From Astropecten irregularis (lineage: Eukaryota; Echinodermata; Asteroidea; Paxillosida; Astropectinidae), in contig OZ020247.1 of assembly GCA_963971285.1 (NCBI GenBank), positions 13,412,614-13,476,613 on the forward strand: 64,000 nt of DNA, read 5' to 3'. This document shows, piece after piece, positions 53,928-64,000 of this stretch (position 1 is the first letter of the stretch; each line of letters begins with the position of its first letter). A program made the position numbers and the translations under genes. The notes below the pieces were generated by a model, which was given only the letters and a program-made list of their open reading frames with translations, had not been told where the DNA came from and did no database searches.

Positions 53928-55206
53928 TAACGTAATGCAAATTAAATGATTATACTGTATAATGTACAGTGGAATGCTGATTATATAAATTAACAAAGTA
54001 CATGCCGTACGGCGGGATCCACAGCTATTTAAGCGGTCTTTCGATACAGCGATTATAAGGTGCCAGTACATGTACTTTGGCATTAAGTATGTTTTCAGTG
54101 GACACAAAAAACTGGGGGCCAAGGGTGATGTTTGATACAGCCGGATGTTCCGTATAGCTGTGTTCGTTATAGCGGCGTTCCACTGTTTATGTAGGCTAGT
54201 AATCCTACAATCATTCAACAATCCAAAACTTGACAAAAATTTGGCAGTTGCCTTGGAATAGCACTGCGCACTTGCGCTAAAAATAGCAACGAACCTCGGA
54301 CAAACATTGCAACGTGGCCATGCAAACGTGTGGTGAGTGGGGGTATACACCTGTATGCATGCATGCATGGTGTGACGTCATTAGTGCGGAACGCTATCGA
54401 ACAGATATGCCATGATGAAATGATGTGAAATAACACAAATAACTACCTTTGAGTGTTCACCGTCACATATTTGAGCATTCATCTTTTGAAGTACATACTA
54501 CAAAGTTATTTTTTGTTGTTTAAATTTGTCTGATGCTTTCAGCTTTTACATATATGATCTTTAAGTATTCTTTGCTTATGTAATATTACAATGTCATAAT
54601 TGTTTAAATTTTACATTGTGACTTTCTGTTTCTTGTAAGTGTTAAAAAGAATTTACAAATCATGTACATTGATAGCAGAAGAGAGTTTAAAACATTGCTG
54701 TAAAACTGTTAATACATATAGCAGCTTGTATAGTTGTACGTTCTTTAATTAGTGTGCTAATTGCTCATTTTATTTTTTCAAAAAATTAAGAGGTCATTTG
54801 TGAAAGTATAAAGGAAGGAAATGAGCGGTAATCACACTGTGTTGATTGCATGAAAAGGCAATTCAACGAAAAACCGACACAGCACAAGATTTATTTATAA
54901 TTTCAGTAAGCTTAATTTCAATTAGAGTGATTACAAGAGATGCATTTGCCAATGCAGAACTTTACTCTAGATTTGATAATTGTTTCTACTTAGCTACTTT
55001 TAGCCTAGTTCTCACATTTTGTATACAATGAAAAAATAATAATATGCCCTCCTTCTGTATACCGATAGTTAATTTTGACATGGTTGAATGAACAGTGTGT
55101 CTGGTACACTGACTTCAACTGATGTTGTAGGCACTGCAAAGGCACAAGTTCCCCAGACTGGTGGCACTGTTGCCATGTCACATGATTCAGGGCAACCTAT
55201 CACACA
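53928..55206. other. intergenic DNA downstream of STN1
   Basis: AT-rich. The minus frame 53832-54368 overlaps the element to its left and a dispersed repeat near 54255-54320 and has no domain. No gene is recognised. Confidence 0.45.
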
Positions 55207-55300
55207 ATGGGAGACTTTGGAGAACCGGTCTTCAAGTCAACAGCGCACTCGCACACACACAACAGCGCAGGCGCAAAACAACGCGCGCATGCTCACAATA
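55207..55300 (+). mobile_element. ATGGGAGACTTTGGA element, partial copy
   Basis: ATGGGAGACTTTGGAGAACC, GTCTTCAAGTCAACAGCGCA and GCGCAAAACAACGCGC match 55812-55930, but no right inverted end is visible. Confidence 0.7.
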
Positions 55301-55571
55301 TTGCACACAATTAAGAGCATCATATCAAATTTCATGATCGGTCTTGTGTATAATGCAAAAATCGCTAAAAAACAGAAGCTGAAAAAAATATCAATATTCA
55401 TTTTGTCAAGGTGATATTTTTGCATACACCATATACACTGCACTGTAGTTCCTCTTCACCGCGACAATTCAATTCTGTTGAGTCAGTTGAAATATAACCC
55501 GATATTGCACTGACCTTTAGACCTGTCAGGTCAATGACCTCAGTTGAACTGTGACCTGGCAGAGTTAGGGG

Positions 55572-58500
55572 TCAGTCGACCAGCATGAAATGCCTGTTGG
55601 TGGTGCTGATGACCTCGCTCCGTTCCTCCAGCCTTGTCAGGGTCAGTCTCACGGTGTCTGCCGTGATGTTGCGGAAGTCGAAGTGAGACGCTCGCAGCCT
55701 GTCCATGACGTGCAGGTAATGACAGCCATTCTCATCTGGGAATTCATGACGCAGATAGGAGACAAGGATAAACAAATCACTCACACCTAGTATAATGCAA
55801 TGGGACTTTTTATGGGAGACTTTGGAAAACCGGTCTTTAAGTCAACAGTGCACGCGTACGCATGCGCAAAACAATGCGCATATGCTCACAGTGCACGACT
55901 GCACGTGCACTGTTCTCCAAAGTCTCCCATTATGACCTCATGATGATACAGAAATGGAATACGTTTAGCTCGATCCTAAGTTTGCATGATTGAAATGCTG
56001 GTCCATCCAGTGATCGCATAAGTAGGGGAATATTTCACGCACTTCAGGTACATGTATATCCATGCGTTATACAGTGGTGAAATCGCAATAGCCACTGCAC
56101 TAGCCAAATTCCTAAAATGCAGGGTACGTAGAGGACAAGCGTAGTTCGGCGGGTTTGCATATATACATGGTAGCATATATACATTGATTGGCGGGTCAGA
56201 CCCACGAAATACGGGTCACTGTTTGCCACACGTTTTTTTCCTGTGGTAAGTGTGGTATCCTGAATACCACAATACACCACAGTCGGTTTGTATGGTAATG
56301 CATGGTTTATGATCCAGTCCCAGCCCCCTGTGGAGACTGTGGTAGCTCTTTTCTTGTGTGGTAGGTGTACAAGGTTAGGCTCAAAGCAAGTTTGATCTGT
56401 ATGAAAAAATTTGCTCTCACCATTACAGGGTTTGGGGTTGGAGAGGTCAGGAGATTTTACACACATTTCAGAGTGTTGGACTAATTATTATACCTTCCCC
56501 ATCTTTGTCTTTGCGTTGGTCAACTTGTATGAACAATTAATCAGAAAGTGCCTGAGAGTGTGGAATTTTTGTATTGTCATGTAACCAAGATTCTTCTAAT
56601 TGTATATTTGATCGGACACAAAAAAAGCAAAGGAAATAAAAATCAGCAATGATGAAGCTGTACTTGCTATGAATTATTTCTTCTCAGGCCTTTTGACTGT
56701 TTTTGTTTGTCCAGCGTTGTTCAAAATGAACTGTTCATTTTTAGTAATCATCTAGTGATATCGAAATAATCTCCTTTCATCCATGTACATTGTATGTCTA
56801 TATGTTGTGAATCGTGTGGAATTTTTCATACAGACGTACATTTTTTTAGGCGGCAGTCCTTCCGGAGAATCTTCAGAATCTTGCGGTCTAGTCTCAACCT
56901 CTGTTCTTCACGCACCACCTGAAGAACGTAAACAACAGTACATGTACTTTAAGAAAGATTTGAGGCTTTGCATGGTGACTATAGGTATGTGGATAGGTTT
57001 GCAGAAACATCATGTAAGAATCGTTTGTACTTTCGCACTTATATTTGCTTCGCACTTCTCGTAAGGTCTCAACGTTTCGACTAGCCTGCTCTCGTCCTCA
57101 TCAGGAGACAGTACTTTAACTTTATAGAGCTTGAATCATATTGATGTTCTGCTGACCATTTCATTTTGCCTCTATCTTTGATTTCATACTAGTTCTTCAC
57201 TTTGCAAAGCCTACTAGTGGCTGGCTCTACCGAAATGAATCACATCTGAGAATGCCTATTTACTACTTATGAGCCGTTCAGAATAAAGAGAACTCATAAC
57301 ATGTCATGAACAAATTGGATGCTCAGATGAACGTATCTCAACAAAAGGGATGACATTGACCAATGACAAAAACAAAATCTGAAAACAACTGACAGGGGGC
57401 ATACAAAATCTGAACTCTGAAAATCTCATATATTTTTGCAGACAGCCTTTGAGGAAAACAATCTGAAATGAAATCCAGAACAAAAAAGTCTGAAATCAGA
57501 TAAAAATTGGAGAAATCTCATCCGTACAACAACACAGCATGCTGAAGACCTCCTCAGTTAACCACATTCATCTTTAGTATGCACTCTTGTCATTCATGTT
57601 GCTAACTCAGTTTTTCAAATTTGCAACTCATGCCTCATTTTCTCAGAGCCAGTCATAATTTACCTCGTACATGTCTTTACCGTTGCCACTGCAGCACACG
57701 AAACCCTCTCTGTCCAGTTTCTGCACTGCTTGCCTGATGACGCTGTGGATTTGCTTCAACGAGGCTGCTCCGTTACCAAGCCTCTGTGGTGGAACAAGGT
57801 ATAAAGATGATTCATATGATGTCAGCAATGGAACAATAATTGGCAATTCTCTGTAGTGTGACAGTGCCTTGTATTTAGCGTGTAAGTTTGTGTTATGGGT
57901 GAGTACCGCATGCAAAATGCATAAATTCCACAAGCTCCTTTAAAGATTGGTCGGTAAACAGCTCCAGCTGCACTTTAAATTCTTGCGCATGATGCTGCAA
58001 CACACCGGCATGACAGGACACAAATACACCAAACATGGCCGTCTGCTGCAAATGGTGTATTGGCCAATGGACCAAGAACACTCTTAAGCCCAGCTCATTC
58101 CTCATATCAATTTGGAAAATGAAGCAAATGTTCTTGCCTCTATTAGAAGAGACAAGCGCCTATAGATTGTTGTGTCATCAAAATTTGCTTTGTGCTATTG
58201 CAATTTGCAGGAAGTAGTGAAGCAGGCTTTACTCAAAAGAAGGGCAAAGCAAAGCAAGACTCTTTTGGAGTATGATTCATTTGCAAAGAAGAACCAATCA
58301 AAGTGGGTTCAATTCAGCACTCCAGCTTGCAAGGAAGGATAATTAGCCTCCCACATAAAAAGTAAATATACTCACATGATGTCTGTATTCTAGACACGGC
58401 CCAGATGCTATCTCCATCACAGGCTCAAGCATTTGGAGTTCATTCAGGTAGAAATTGCTGACTTTGTTCGATTTGTCGTCTAGGTAACTCCGAAGAAAAT

Positions 58501-61490
58501 CATACAATCTGTCGATCAACTGTGCCTAGAAACACAAAGAAACAATTTACCGGTATATAAGATTAGTATCACCTTCAACACATAGTGCTCGATTCGTAAA
58601 ACAATTCTGTTTCACAGAGTTATGAAGGATAACCCATCGTATTCTTCTATGTGGGACTGCAATGCATCATAATTCCTATACGATTGATCATAAGTTATGA
58701 TGAATTTGGCAAAATCGACCTCATAGTAGTTTTTAAAACTTATGAAGGTTCTTTGCCATCCTTGAGGGATCGAGTTAACTGGGAAGGAAAAAAAGAGGCT
58801 CTCAACTTGAAGCAAGGAATCATCTTTGATTTCCCACGGCTTTTCCTTTAATAATATTCTTCACCTCTCTCTTCAAGCCAGTCTCTTTCTCAAGAGACTC
58901 CAGACGAAGTTCTTTCAGCGCGTGGCTGGGGAGGATGAAGGGCGGGTCGTAGCAACTCTTGTAGAGTCGAGGCAGCTCCTCCATGTTGTAGATCTCTGAT
59001 GCACAGGCTGGGTCTTCCAGTTTTTCTGAAAGATTTGAATGACTCTGATTAACAGCGAATAGGGAAGGCTTTTCAAAATAAATTTTTGTTTTATTCTCAG
59101 GTGTTAAAACACACAAAATTAAAATATTTCAAAGTAAGTATTAAACTTCTGCAAACTGCTCAAAAAGCAAAAGATCAACCTAAAATATATAAAATGCATA
59201 AAGTTAGGAGGGCGTGACGTTTTGATCATTGCAAGATCTTTCCCAAAGGCTGTTGACACTTCGATCCTTGCAGGATCTTTCTCAAAGGCTGTTGACACTT
59301 CAATCCTTGCAGGATCTTTCTCAAAGGCTGTTGACACTTCAATCCTGACATGACCTTTCTAATAAAAAGGATTTCTCAAAGCCTTTGAGAAAGATCCTGC
59401 TAGAATTGAAACATCAGATCCTCTTTTAATTAACTCCAAACATAATTTCAAAGTAGTTACCGGTACATATCTTGTCCATGTTGACAATTGATGAATGATG
59501 GATAAGGTAATGTAGGTATAAACAATGGTTTTCCGATGGTTTGAAATGGACTGGTGGGACCAGGGGGTCAATTTCACCAAACTCATCACAAATTACTATC
59601 AATGGTAGAACTTATGATGCATTGCAGCCCTATATAACTCAAGTTACGATCGTTCATAGGGCTTCGTGAAATCGACTCCTGGCCATATATTTCTTGTGAA
59701 AAGGAGGGATTCATACACCAAAAGACTCACTGAAATATGATGCGGATACCTCCTTTTTGCCCCAGTAACGTTTCACACGACCCTTCACATGGATCGTGTC
59801 CCCGAGGTCCATACGTGGGAACGGTTGGTCTTCGTCAACACCGTCTGTATCAAACAAAAGAGAGATCTTTATGTTGAACACTATTGGTTCCAGCTAGGAA
59901 CCTCTTCACAAGACTCCAAGGATACTATAAAGCATATAATAAAAAACACAACATGAAATGTTTTCTGCACAAACAGTACTGTACCTTTTTTTATTTAGAT
60001 ACAGGTACATGTACATGTTTGAAATTTGATATTTCTGACTACCTTTTTCATTGTCTGTCTCCTTTGGCTTCCAACAGCAACAATTGATCACTCCTGTGCC
60101 ATCGTCAACTGCCAGAAGAGAACAATATAGTGGAAATTGGAAATTGTTATAAAAATGGTTGGGGCACACTTTTGGACTCATTCTCATTTGAAGAACTGCG
60201 ATTGTGCACCATCAAGTGAGGGATAATAAATTGTGCAAGTTCAGTGTAAAGCAACCATCACAAATCGTGCCCCGGCTTAGAAAAACGACCCAATTTAACT
60301 TGGAATAAACTGTGCAAGCTTCTACAAGACGCAGGAAATTGCGGGTAAAAATTTTGAAAATGACAGAAATGTTGGATCTACAAAGAGCAACTGAGACCCC
60401 CTGGGGCAAATTTCACGGTCATGCTTAGCATAAAGATTGGCTAACCAATGTAACCATGAAATGTTCATGTGTTGTGTATCACTTGTGACTTTTCTTTGGC
60501 TGTTGTTCGCTGACCATGAATATCAAATGGAGTTTTTAATGGTGGATAGTTTCATTGGGCAAGATATTTTTGTGCGAAGCAATTTGTTGTGCTTATAGCA
60601 GGTCCATGAAAAAGATAGATAGATAGATAAAAACTTTATTGTCCCACCAGGGGAAATTAATTTGACCTTTGACATAAAACATAAAAAATACACACATTAT
60701 TTAAAATAAAACATAAACAAATACACACATTGTTTTTGAAATTGGCCCCTGTTCAACCTGCCACATGCCGGTACAATCAGTAAGCAGGCTTCCACACTCA
60801 TGTCATTGGATGTCATTCTGAGATGTTGCAAATAGAGAACCTCCATACTAACCTCCATACTGATGCATGCGAGGCTTCTCTTCAACTCGCACCACCCAAC
60901 CCACGATGTCTACTTTGTAGATGGGATGATTCTTATATGCAAATGCACCTGTGCACAAAGGTATAAATAAGACAACAAAAACAAATTAGAACGAGTCGGT
61001 TAGTAGGTGTCAGTGTGAGCACAAATACATTATAAATGCCAATTTGCTTCCTGGTTAAATACTGACCAAAACTCTAAAATCTTAACTTCAAAATCTAAGA
61101 ATAACACAAATGTCGCGAACATGTTCGGATATGTTCGGAACGCACACTTGGTTGCGACTGCTTTTCAGCTGAAAATTAGTAAGCATCAATTATTTAACTG
61201 CTTAATTGGACCCGGTGGCTGGTAACCCAGAGTATAATGATATACATACATTATAAACTATCGGTGCTTGGTGAATTTACGTGCTTAGCAGAGATCTTTA
61301 ATCTTTAATATGAAATGGGTATTTGTCCTTCCAATGGAACGTTTCAATATTTACCTTCACCAGTCGGATAGTCCATCATCTGTAGAATGTCTGCGACATA
61401 TAGTTTGGCAAATGCCCTATATACGGGGTCCATGTACCAGTACCGTTTGGGGATATACTCAAAGCTCCCCATCTCTTGCTGATCAGGCAT
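55572..61490 (-). CDS. STN1: STN1, CST complex subunit (telomere replication)
   Basis: Nine exons (5' to 3'): 61355-61490, 60853-60948, 60043-60108, 59731-59844, 58865-59025, 58376-58525, 57664-57783, 56840-56918, 55572-55735. All are GT-AG, with phases 1,1,1,1,0,0,0,1, giving 361 residues (human STN1 is 368). STN1 pairs with CTC1 and TEN1 to bind single-stranded DNA and support lagging-strand fill-in by DNA polymerase alpha at telomeres and stalled forks. The N-terminus has DPVYRAFAKLYVADIL. The OB fold follows (NHPIYKVDIVGWVVRVEEK, DDGTGVINCCCWK at 79-91, GDTIHVKGRVKRYWG). YNMEELPRLYKSCYDPPF links to the C-terminal winged helices (SLKQIHSVIRQAVQKLDREG; NGCHYLHVMDRLRASHFDF), ending STTNRHFMLVD. 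Exon 8 is small but matches the expected linker (VVREEQRLRLDRKILKILRK) and its donor is GTACGT. The chosen ATG is the first in the exon. Confidence 0.95.
55812..55930. mobile_element. 119-bp MITE, ATGGGAGACTTTGGA ends
   Basis: ATGGGAGACTTTGGAAAAC at the left and TTCTCCAAAGTCTCCCAT at the right form an ~18-bp inverted repeat. The interior is rich in GCGCA/TGCGC and GTGCAC. It lies in the last intron of STN1, 77 bp upstream of the last exon. Confidence 0.88.
57065..57110 (-). ncRNA. hammerhead-ribozyme-like motif with intact core
   Basis: On the minus strand: GUCUC, CUGAUGA, G, GAC-G-AG...CU-A-GUC (stem II with one G-A mismatch), GAAAC, GUU, GAGAC. GUCUC and GAGAC pair as a 5-bp stem I. CUGAUGA and GAAA are exact, and GUU is an allowed NUH triplet. 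The ACGU-like minimal stem III is as in hammerheads of Penelope-like elements and retrozymes. One extra G next to CUGAUGA makes the stem II register uncertain. It lies in intron 7 of STN1 on the sense strand. Confidence 0.6.
59200..59445 (-). repeat. 39-bp tandem repeats derived from the hammerhead-like repeat
   Basis: About three units of GTTGACACTTCGATCCTTGC plus AGGATCTTTCTCAAAGGCT lie at 59250-59345. They are flanked by a TTAGGAGGGCGTGACGTTTT unit on the left and an inverted unit (GAAAGATCCTGCTAGAATTG) on the right. Each unit contains the GATCC/GGATC stem II motif. The repetitive minus-strand frame 59119-59337 is not a gene. It lies in intron 4 of STN1. Confidence 0.85.
60403..60749. mobile_element. 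MITE, 'GGGGCCAATTTCA' family, interrupted, in STN1 intron 2
   Basis: The left end GGGGCAAATTTCACGGTCAT, core GTGTTGTGTATCACTTGTGA and GGCTGTTGTTCGCTGACC, and right end GAAATTGGCCCC match the family. It is broken near the right end by a LINE tail. Confidence 0.85.
60609..60735 (+). mobile_element. LINE 3' tail inserted in a MITE
   Basis: A GATA microsatellite followed by AAAACTTTATTGTCCCACCA and GGGGAAATTAATTTGACC lies between the two parts of the MITE, with TGAAA at both junctions. This motif, with its tetranucleotide end, resembles the 3' end of LINE families in fish and marine invertebrates (from memory). Orientation is presumed from the GATA tail. Confidence 0.6.
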
Positions 61491-61694
61491 TTTAATTCAA
61501 TCGTAGCAATTACATGTACACCATCTCCGATGGTACCTGCCCGGTGTGATCAGATTTATCCCTCAGGTCAATTCACAACTCGTTAGGAACCTGTTCAATG
61601 GAAAAAGATCATTAGTCACTCCAAGTATTAACACAAAAATTAAATGGATCAACTTCTGGTCTTGTTTCTTAATAATAATAGGCCTAGTAACCAA
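61491..61694 (-). other. STN1 5' flank
   Basis: Probable 5' untranslated region and proximal promoter of STN1. No TATA box is evident and the transcription start cannot be placed. Confidence 0.4.
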
Positions 61695-61913
61695 CCCTGG
61701 GGAAGAATTCCACTGACGGCCATCACTTGTATGCATTCGAAGTGTATAATTGTAGGTCCAAAAAACCTGAAAATCTCACTTTTTAGATAAGCTACACCAG
61801 TTTTCACTCCTGAGATTGAAGTTCATCATGACTTGCATCAAATAAGTTAACTCTTGGAGGAAATAACCCTGTTTCCGTCATGGCCGTCAGTGGAATTCTT
61901 TCCCCAACCCTGG
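61695..61913. mobile_element. 219-bp inverted-repeat element, CCCTGGGGAAGAATTCC ends
   Basis: The left arm CCCTGGGGAAGAATTCCACT with GACGGCCAT is mirrored by ATGGCCGTCAGTGGAATTCT and TTCCCCAACCCTGG. The arms are about 30 bp. It is non-coding, upstream of STN1. Confidence 0.85.
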
Positions 61914-61949
61914 ACCAAATATATCATGAAAGCTTAATTCTGGGTAATT

Positions 61950-62115
61950 GCGATGATTGTAACCCTAGGTCTGACATGGGAACTGGGACCTTACTGTCCT
62001 TAGGTCCCAGTTCCCATGTCAGACCTAAGGTTATGATCATCTAAGGTCCCAGTCCCCATGTCTGACCATGGCATGGAGCCATGGTCAGACCTAGGTTACG
62101 ATCATCGCAAATGAA
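61950..62115. repeat. compound palindrome (AGGTCTGACATGG)
   Basis: GGTCTGACATGGGAACTGGG and its reverse complement CCCAGTTCCCATGTCAGACC lie 20 bp apart, followed by a third, degenerate copy and by CCATGGCATGGAGCCATGG. The outer ends GCGATGATTGTAACCCTAGG and CCTAGGTTACGATCATCGC also pair. The whole block can fold as nested hairpins. Confidence 0.85.
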
Positions 62116-62213
62116 CTAAATTCTGGGTTAAAGTTTAAACTAAAGTAACTTGGATCCCCAAAACAGATTTAAGCGATTCTCTGATTTAATCAATCCAATC
62201 GGTCAGGGGTGAG

Positions 62214-62265
62214 GTGGGCAAGTTGGTAAGGGGCGAGTTGGTAAGGGGCGAGTCGGCCAGGGGGC
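62214..62265 (+). repeat. short tandem (GGGCGAGTTGGTAAG)
   Basis: Three to four imperfect 15-16-bp units with GGGCAAGTTGGTAAG, GGGCGAGTTGGTAAG and GGGCGAGTCGGCCAG. Frames across it are low-complexity. Confidence 0.85.
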
Positions 62266-63605
62266 GAGATGAATTGTATTGTAATCGAATGGATTGGGTT
62301 CGTGCGCACCGCAGCTGCACCACTGGCATGGCACCGCATTGTGTGGGAATGCCAATGGCAATGCATATGTGCAGTCTGCAGTCTGCATGGACGAAGTGAG
62401 AAGTCATGATCAGTCAAGTCACGGTTACAAAAGTAGTAAAGCTTTCCAACAAGAAACAGCATATCTAGTAAAAGTGAACGTGCTAAATCAAAACACAAAA
62501 CTAAAAGTTTTTACTTTACCAGTATTTTGACTGTGTACCCAAACCATTGATTGATGATGACAACATGAAATTCCAAGCGCAAGCTACCGCGCGTTGTTTT
62601 GATTTTCCCGCAACTGAGGTGAAAGGTCAGCCTCGTTTACGCATTTGATTTTTGAAAACGATTCAATCTATAAAAACACAATTTAAAAAAGAATGACTAC
62701 CATAATTTATTCATCAATTAATATTTTTGCCCAAATAATATTACTATTTTTATGATGCATTGACAAAATGGTCAATAAATGTTAAAAATGTAAATGAATG
62801 TTGTCAACTTTTCCACTTTTTCAAACGCCTTTGGCCTGTTTGGTACCTGATATCACCATCGCGTAATTTGCCCTGTTTATTGGAAGGGGTACAGACTAAT
62901 TCCTGGTTGCTGTGTGGCGCTTTTGCAGACCAAAGTTTCAAAATCTTGGGTTGTGTTTACCTGCATTTTAAAGGTTGCTGGACGCCTGTAAATTGCGATG
63001 AAGGTGAATTAAATGTAATTTAATTGATTTAATGTGTTAAGATTTTGTGCTGTATCGTGCGATAAATTAAATGTTGATTTAGGTGTGGAATTCGATTGTT
63101 TTGACAGTTTGCCCACTTTCCGGACATATGTAATGTTTTTATCACACATCTCTTCTCCAGCTCCGGTCCAGACTTAGCTAGGCCTATACTGGAAATGGCA
63201 AAATATGAGCTCCTGTAAAGTAGACGTGTATTATTACTGATTTAGTGTCGTGTCGTGCGAGCCTAATTAGGGTTGCTTCTTGCGAAGCCGGGGTGTTCAC
63301 CAATCAAGGATTGAGCTGAAGAATTAATTGAGATGACAAACAATATTGAAACATTGAAACAATTTAACTTGCAAAATCACTTACTTACTAACTTAAATGT
63401 TTTAATTTTATGGTTTTATTACAATGCTCCTAAGTTAACCTCCTGTAAATTCAGAAGCTTCTCTTTCCACCCGATCAGTCTTTGACTGAATTATTATCTT
63501 AACACAATAACAGTCGACATCTCTTGTTTTTATTCTTGTTCTCAAACTCAAAGTAAATACTAATAGGCCTACTAGTATCAGTATCAGTGATAGTGATAGT
63601 GCTAT
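62266..63605. other. non-coding DNA upstream of STN1
   Basis: No exon is recognised. The plus frame 62760-63023 has no known domain. 62575-62640 is GC-richer (CTACCGCGCGTTGTTTTG, TTTTCCCGCAACTGAGG) and could be a promoter for STN1 or a divergent gene; nothing confirms it. Confidence 0.35.
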
Positions 63606-63757
63606 TAGCCTTATCGCAAATACCGCCTGGTTGATTTTGGACAATGGTGGAAAGGCACCATGGGAAGGAAAAGGGGCATATTTTGTCCCTTTTCCCTTCC
63701 CACAGTGCCTTTCGACTATTGTCCAAAATCAACCAGGCGGTATTTGCGATAAGGCTT
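63606..63757. mobile_element. 152-bp near-perfect palindrome (foldback element)
   Basis: The left arm TAGCCTTATCGCAAATACCG continues CCTGGTTGATTTTGGACAAT and on to GGGAAGGAAAAGGG. The right arm is its reverse complement with few mismatches; the spacer is about ten bases (CATATTTTGT). It would form a ~70-bp hairpin. No internal coding sequence. Confidence 0.9.
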
Positions 63758-64000
63758 ATTACATGTATTAGTGATCACGTTGGTGCTCATGCATGCTAGC
63801 ATGATCACGCATATCTTACACTAAAATCATATTTAATATCTTTAAAAAAATTGCATCAATTGTGTTTCCAAAAGGTAAGGTTTACCAGAAAAATGTGTTC
63901 CATTCAGAATTCACCATTTTAATTACCAGCTCTAAATGATCGATTTGCTATTTGATTAATATTTTACAAATTACAGTACATGTATTCATAATTTCAAGTG

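Noticed and set aside
53648-53935. Proline-rich frames on the plus strand
   Set aside because: They arise from C-runs inside the GGGGCCGTCCATAA element.
59119-59337. Minus frame with repeated STAFEKDPARIE
   Set aside because: It is the 39-bp tandem repeat derived from the hammerhead-like element, within an STN1 intron.
62186-62498. Minus frame with repeated PLPTRPLPT
   Set aside because: It is created by the short GGGCGAGTTGGTAAG tandem.

Overview
This is a window of animal nuclear DNA. The genes have introns with GT-AG junctions and clear exon phases, intergenic DNA is AT-rich, and the space between exons is packed with short inverted-repeat transposons, tRNA-derived SINEs and simple repeats. 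The gene set (P2X receptor, DUF1647-type type II membrane protein, intracellular lipid-binding protein, IgGFc-binding-domain receptor, STN1) together with the repeat style fits an invertebrate deuterostome, most likely an echinoderm. That assignment is inference; no single marker proves it.

Layout. 1-10.8 kb is intergenic or intronic and rich in MITEs. At 10.85-11.07 kb (minus) lies the first coding exon of a P2X receptor whose other exons I could not find. 11-23 kb is repeat territory with a ~650-bp AAGC microsatellite and several nested insertions. A complete three-exon DUF1647-like gene lies at 23.26-25.21 kb (minus). 25.7-26.9 kb is a decayed Ty3/gypsy element, followed by a SINE split by a 0.75-kb inverted-repeat element. 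A non-LTR reverse-transcriptase remnant sits at 29.8-30.2 kb. An intronless fatty-acid-binding-protein gene is at 34.70-35.11 kb (plus). A 1,184-bp tandem duplication with no difference that I could see is at 36.3-38.7 kb. A five-exon type I membrane protein with an IgGFc-binding N-terminal domain occupies 40.75-49.08 kb (plus). A nine-exon STN1 gene (CST complex, telomere replication) fills 55.57-61.49 kb (minus).

I rebuilt the three spliced genes by hand. Every junction keeps frame, giving proteins of 337, 553 and 361 residues. The genes look like unrelated neighbours; there is no pathway or cluster linking them.

The most unusual content is in the repeats. (a) The palindromic octamer TAGGCCTA recurs at least 13 times, and in two cases a related copy lacks it, so it looks like a micro-insertion at TA. 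(b) Several scattered repeats carry hammerhead-ribozyme-like cores (GAUCC hairpin, GAAAC, GUC) with long self-complementary flanks, as in Penelope-like elements or retrozymes. (c) Two abundant MITE families share one half and differ in the other. (d) A MITE has inverted ends made of expandable GGCTCA hexamers. (e) A paralogous empty site supports TTAA or TA target duplication for the main MITE family.
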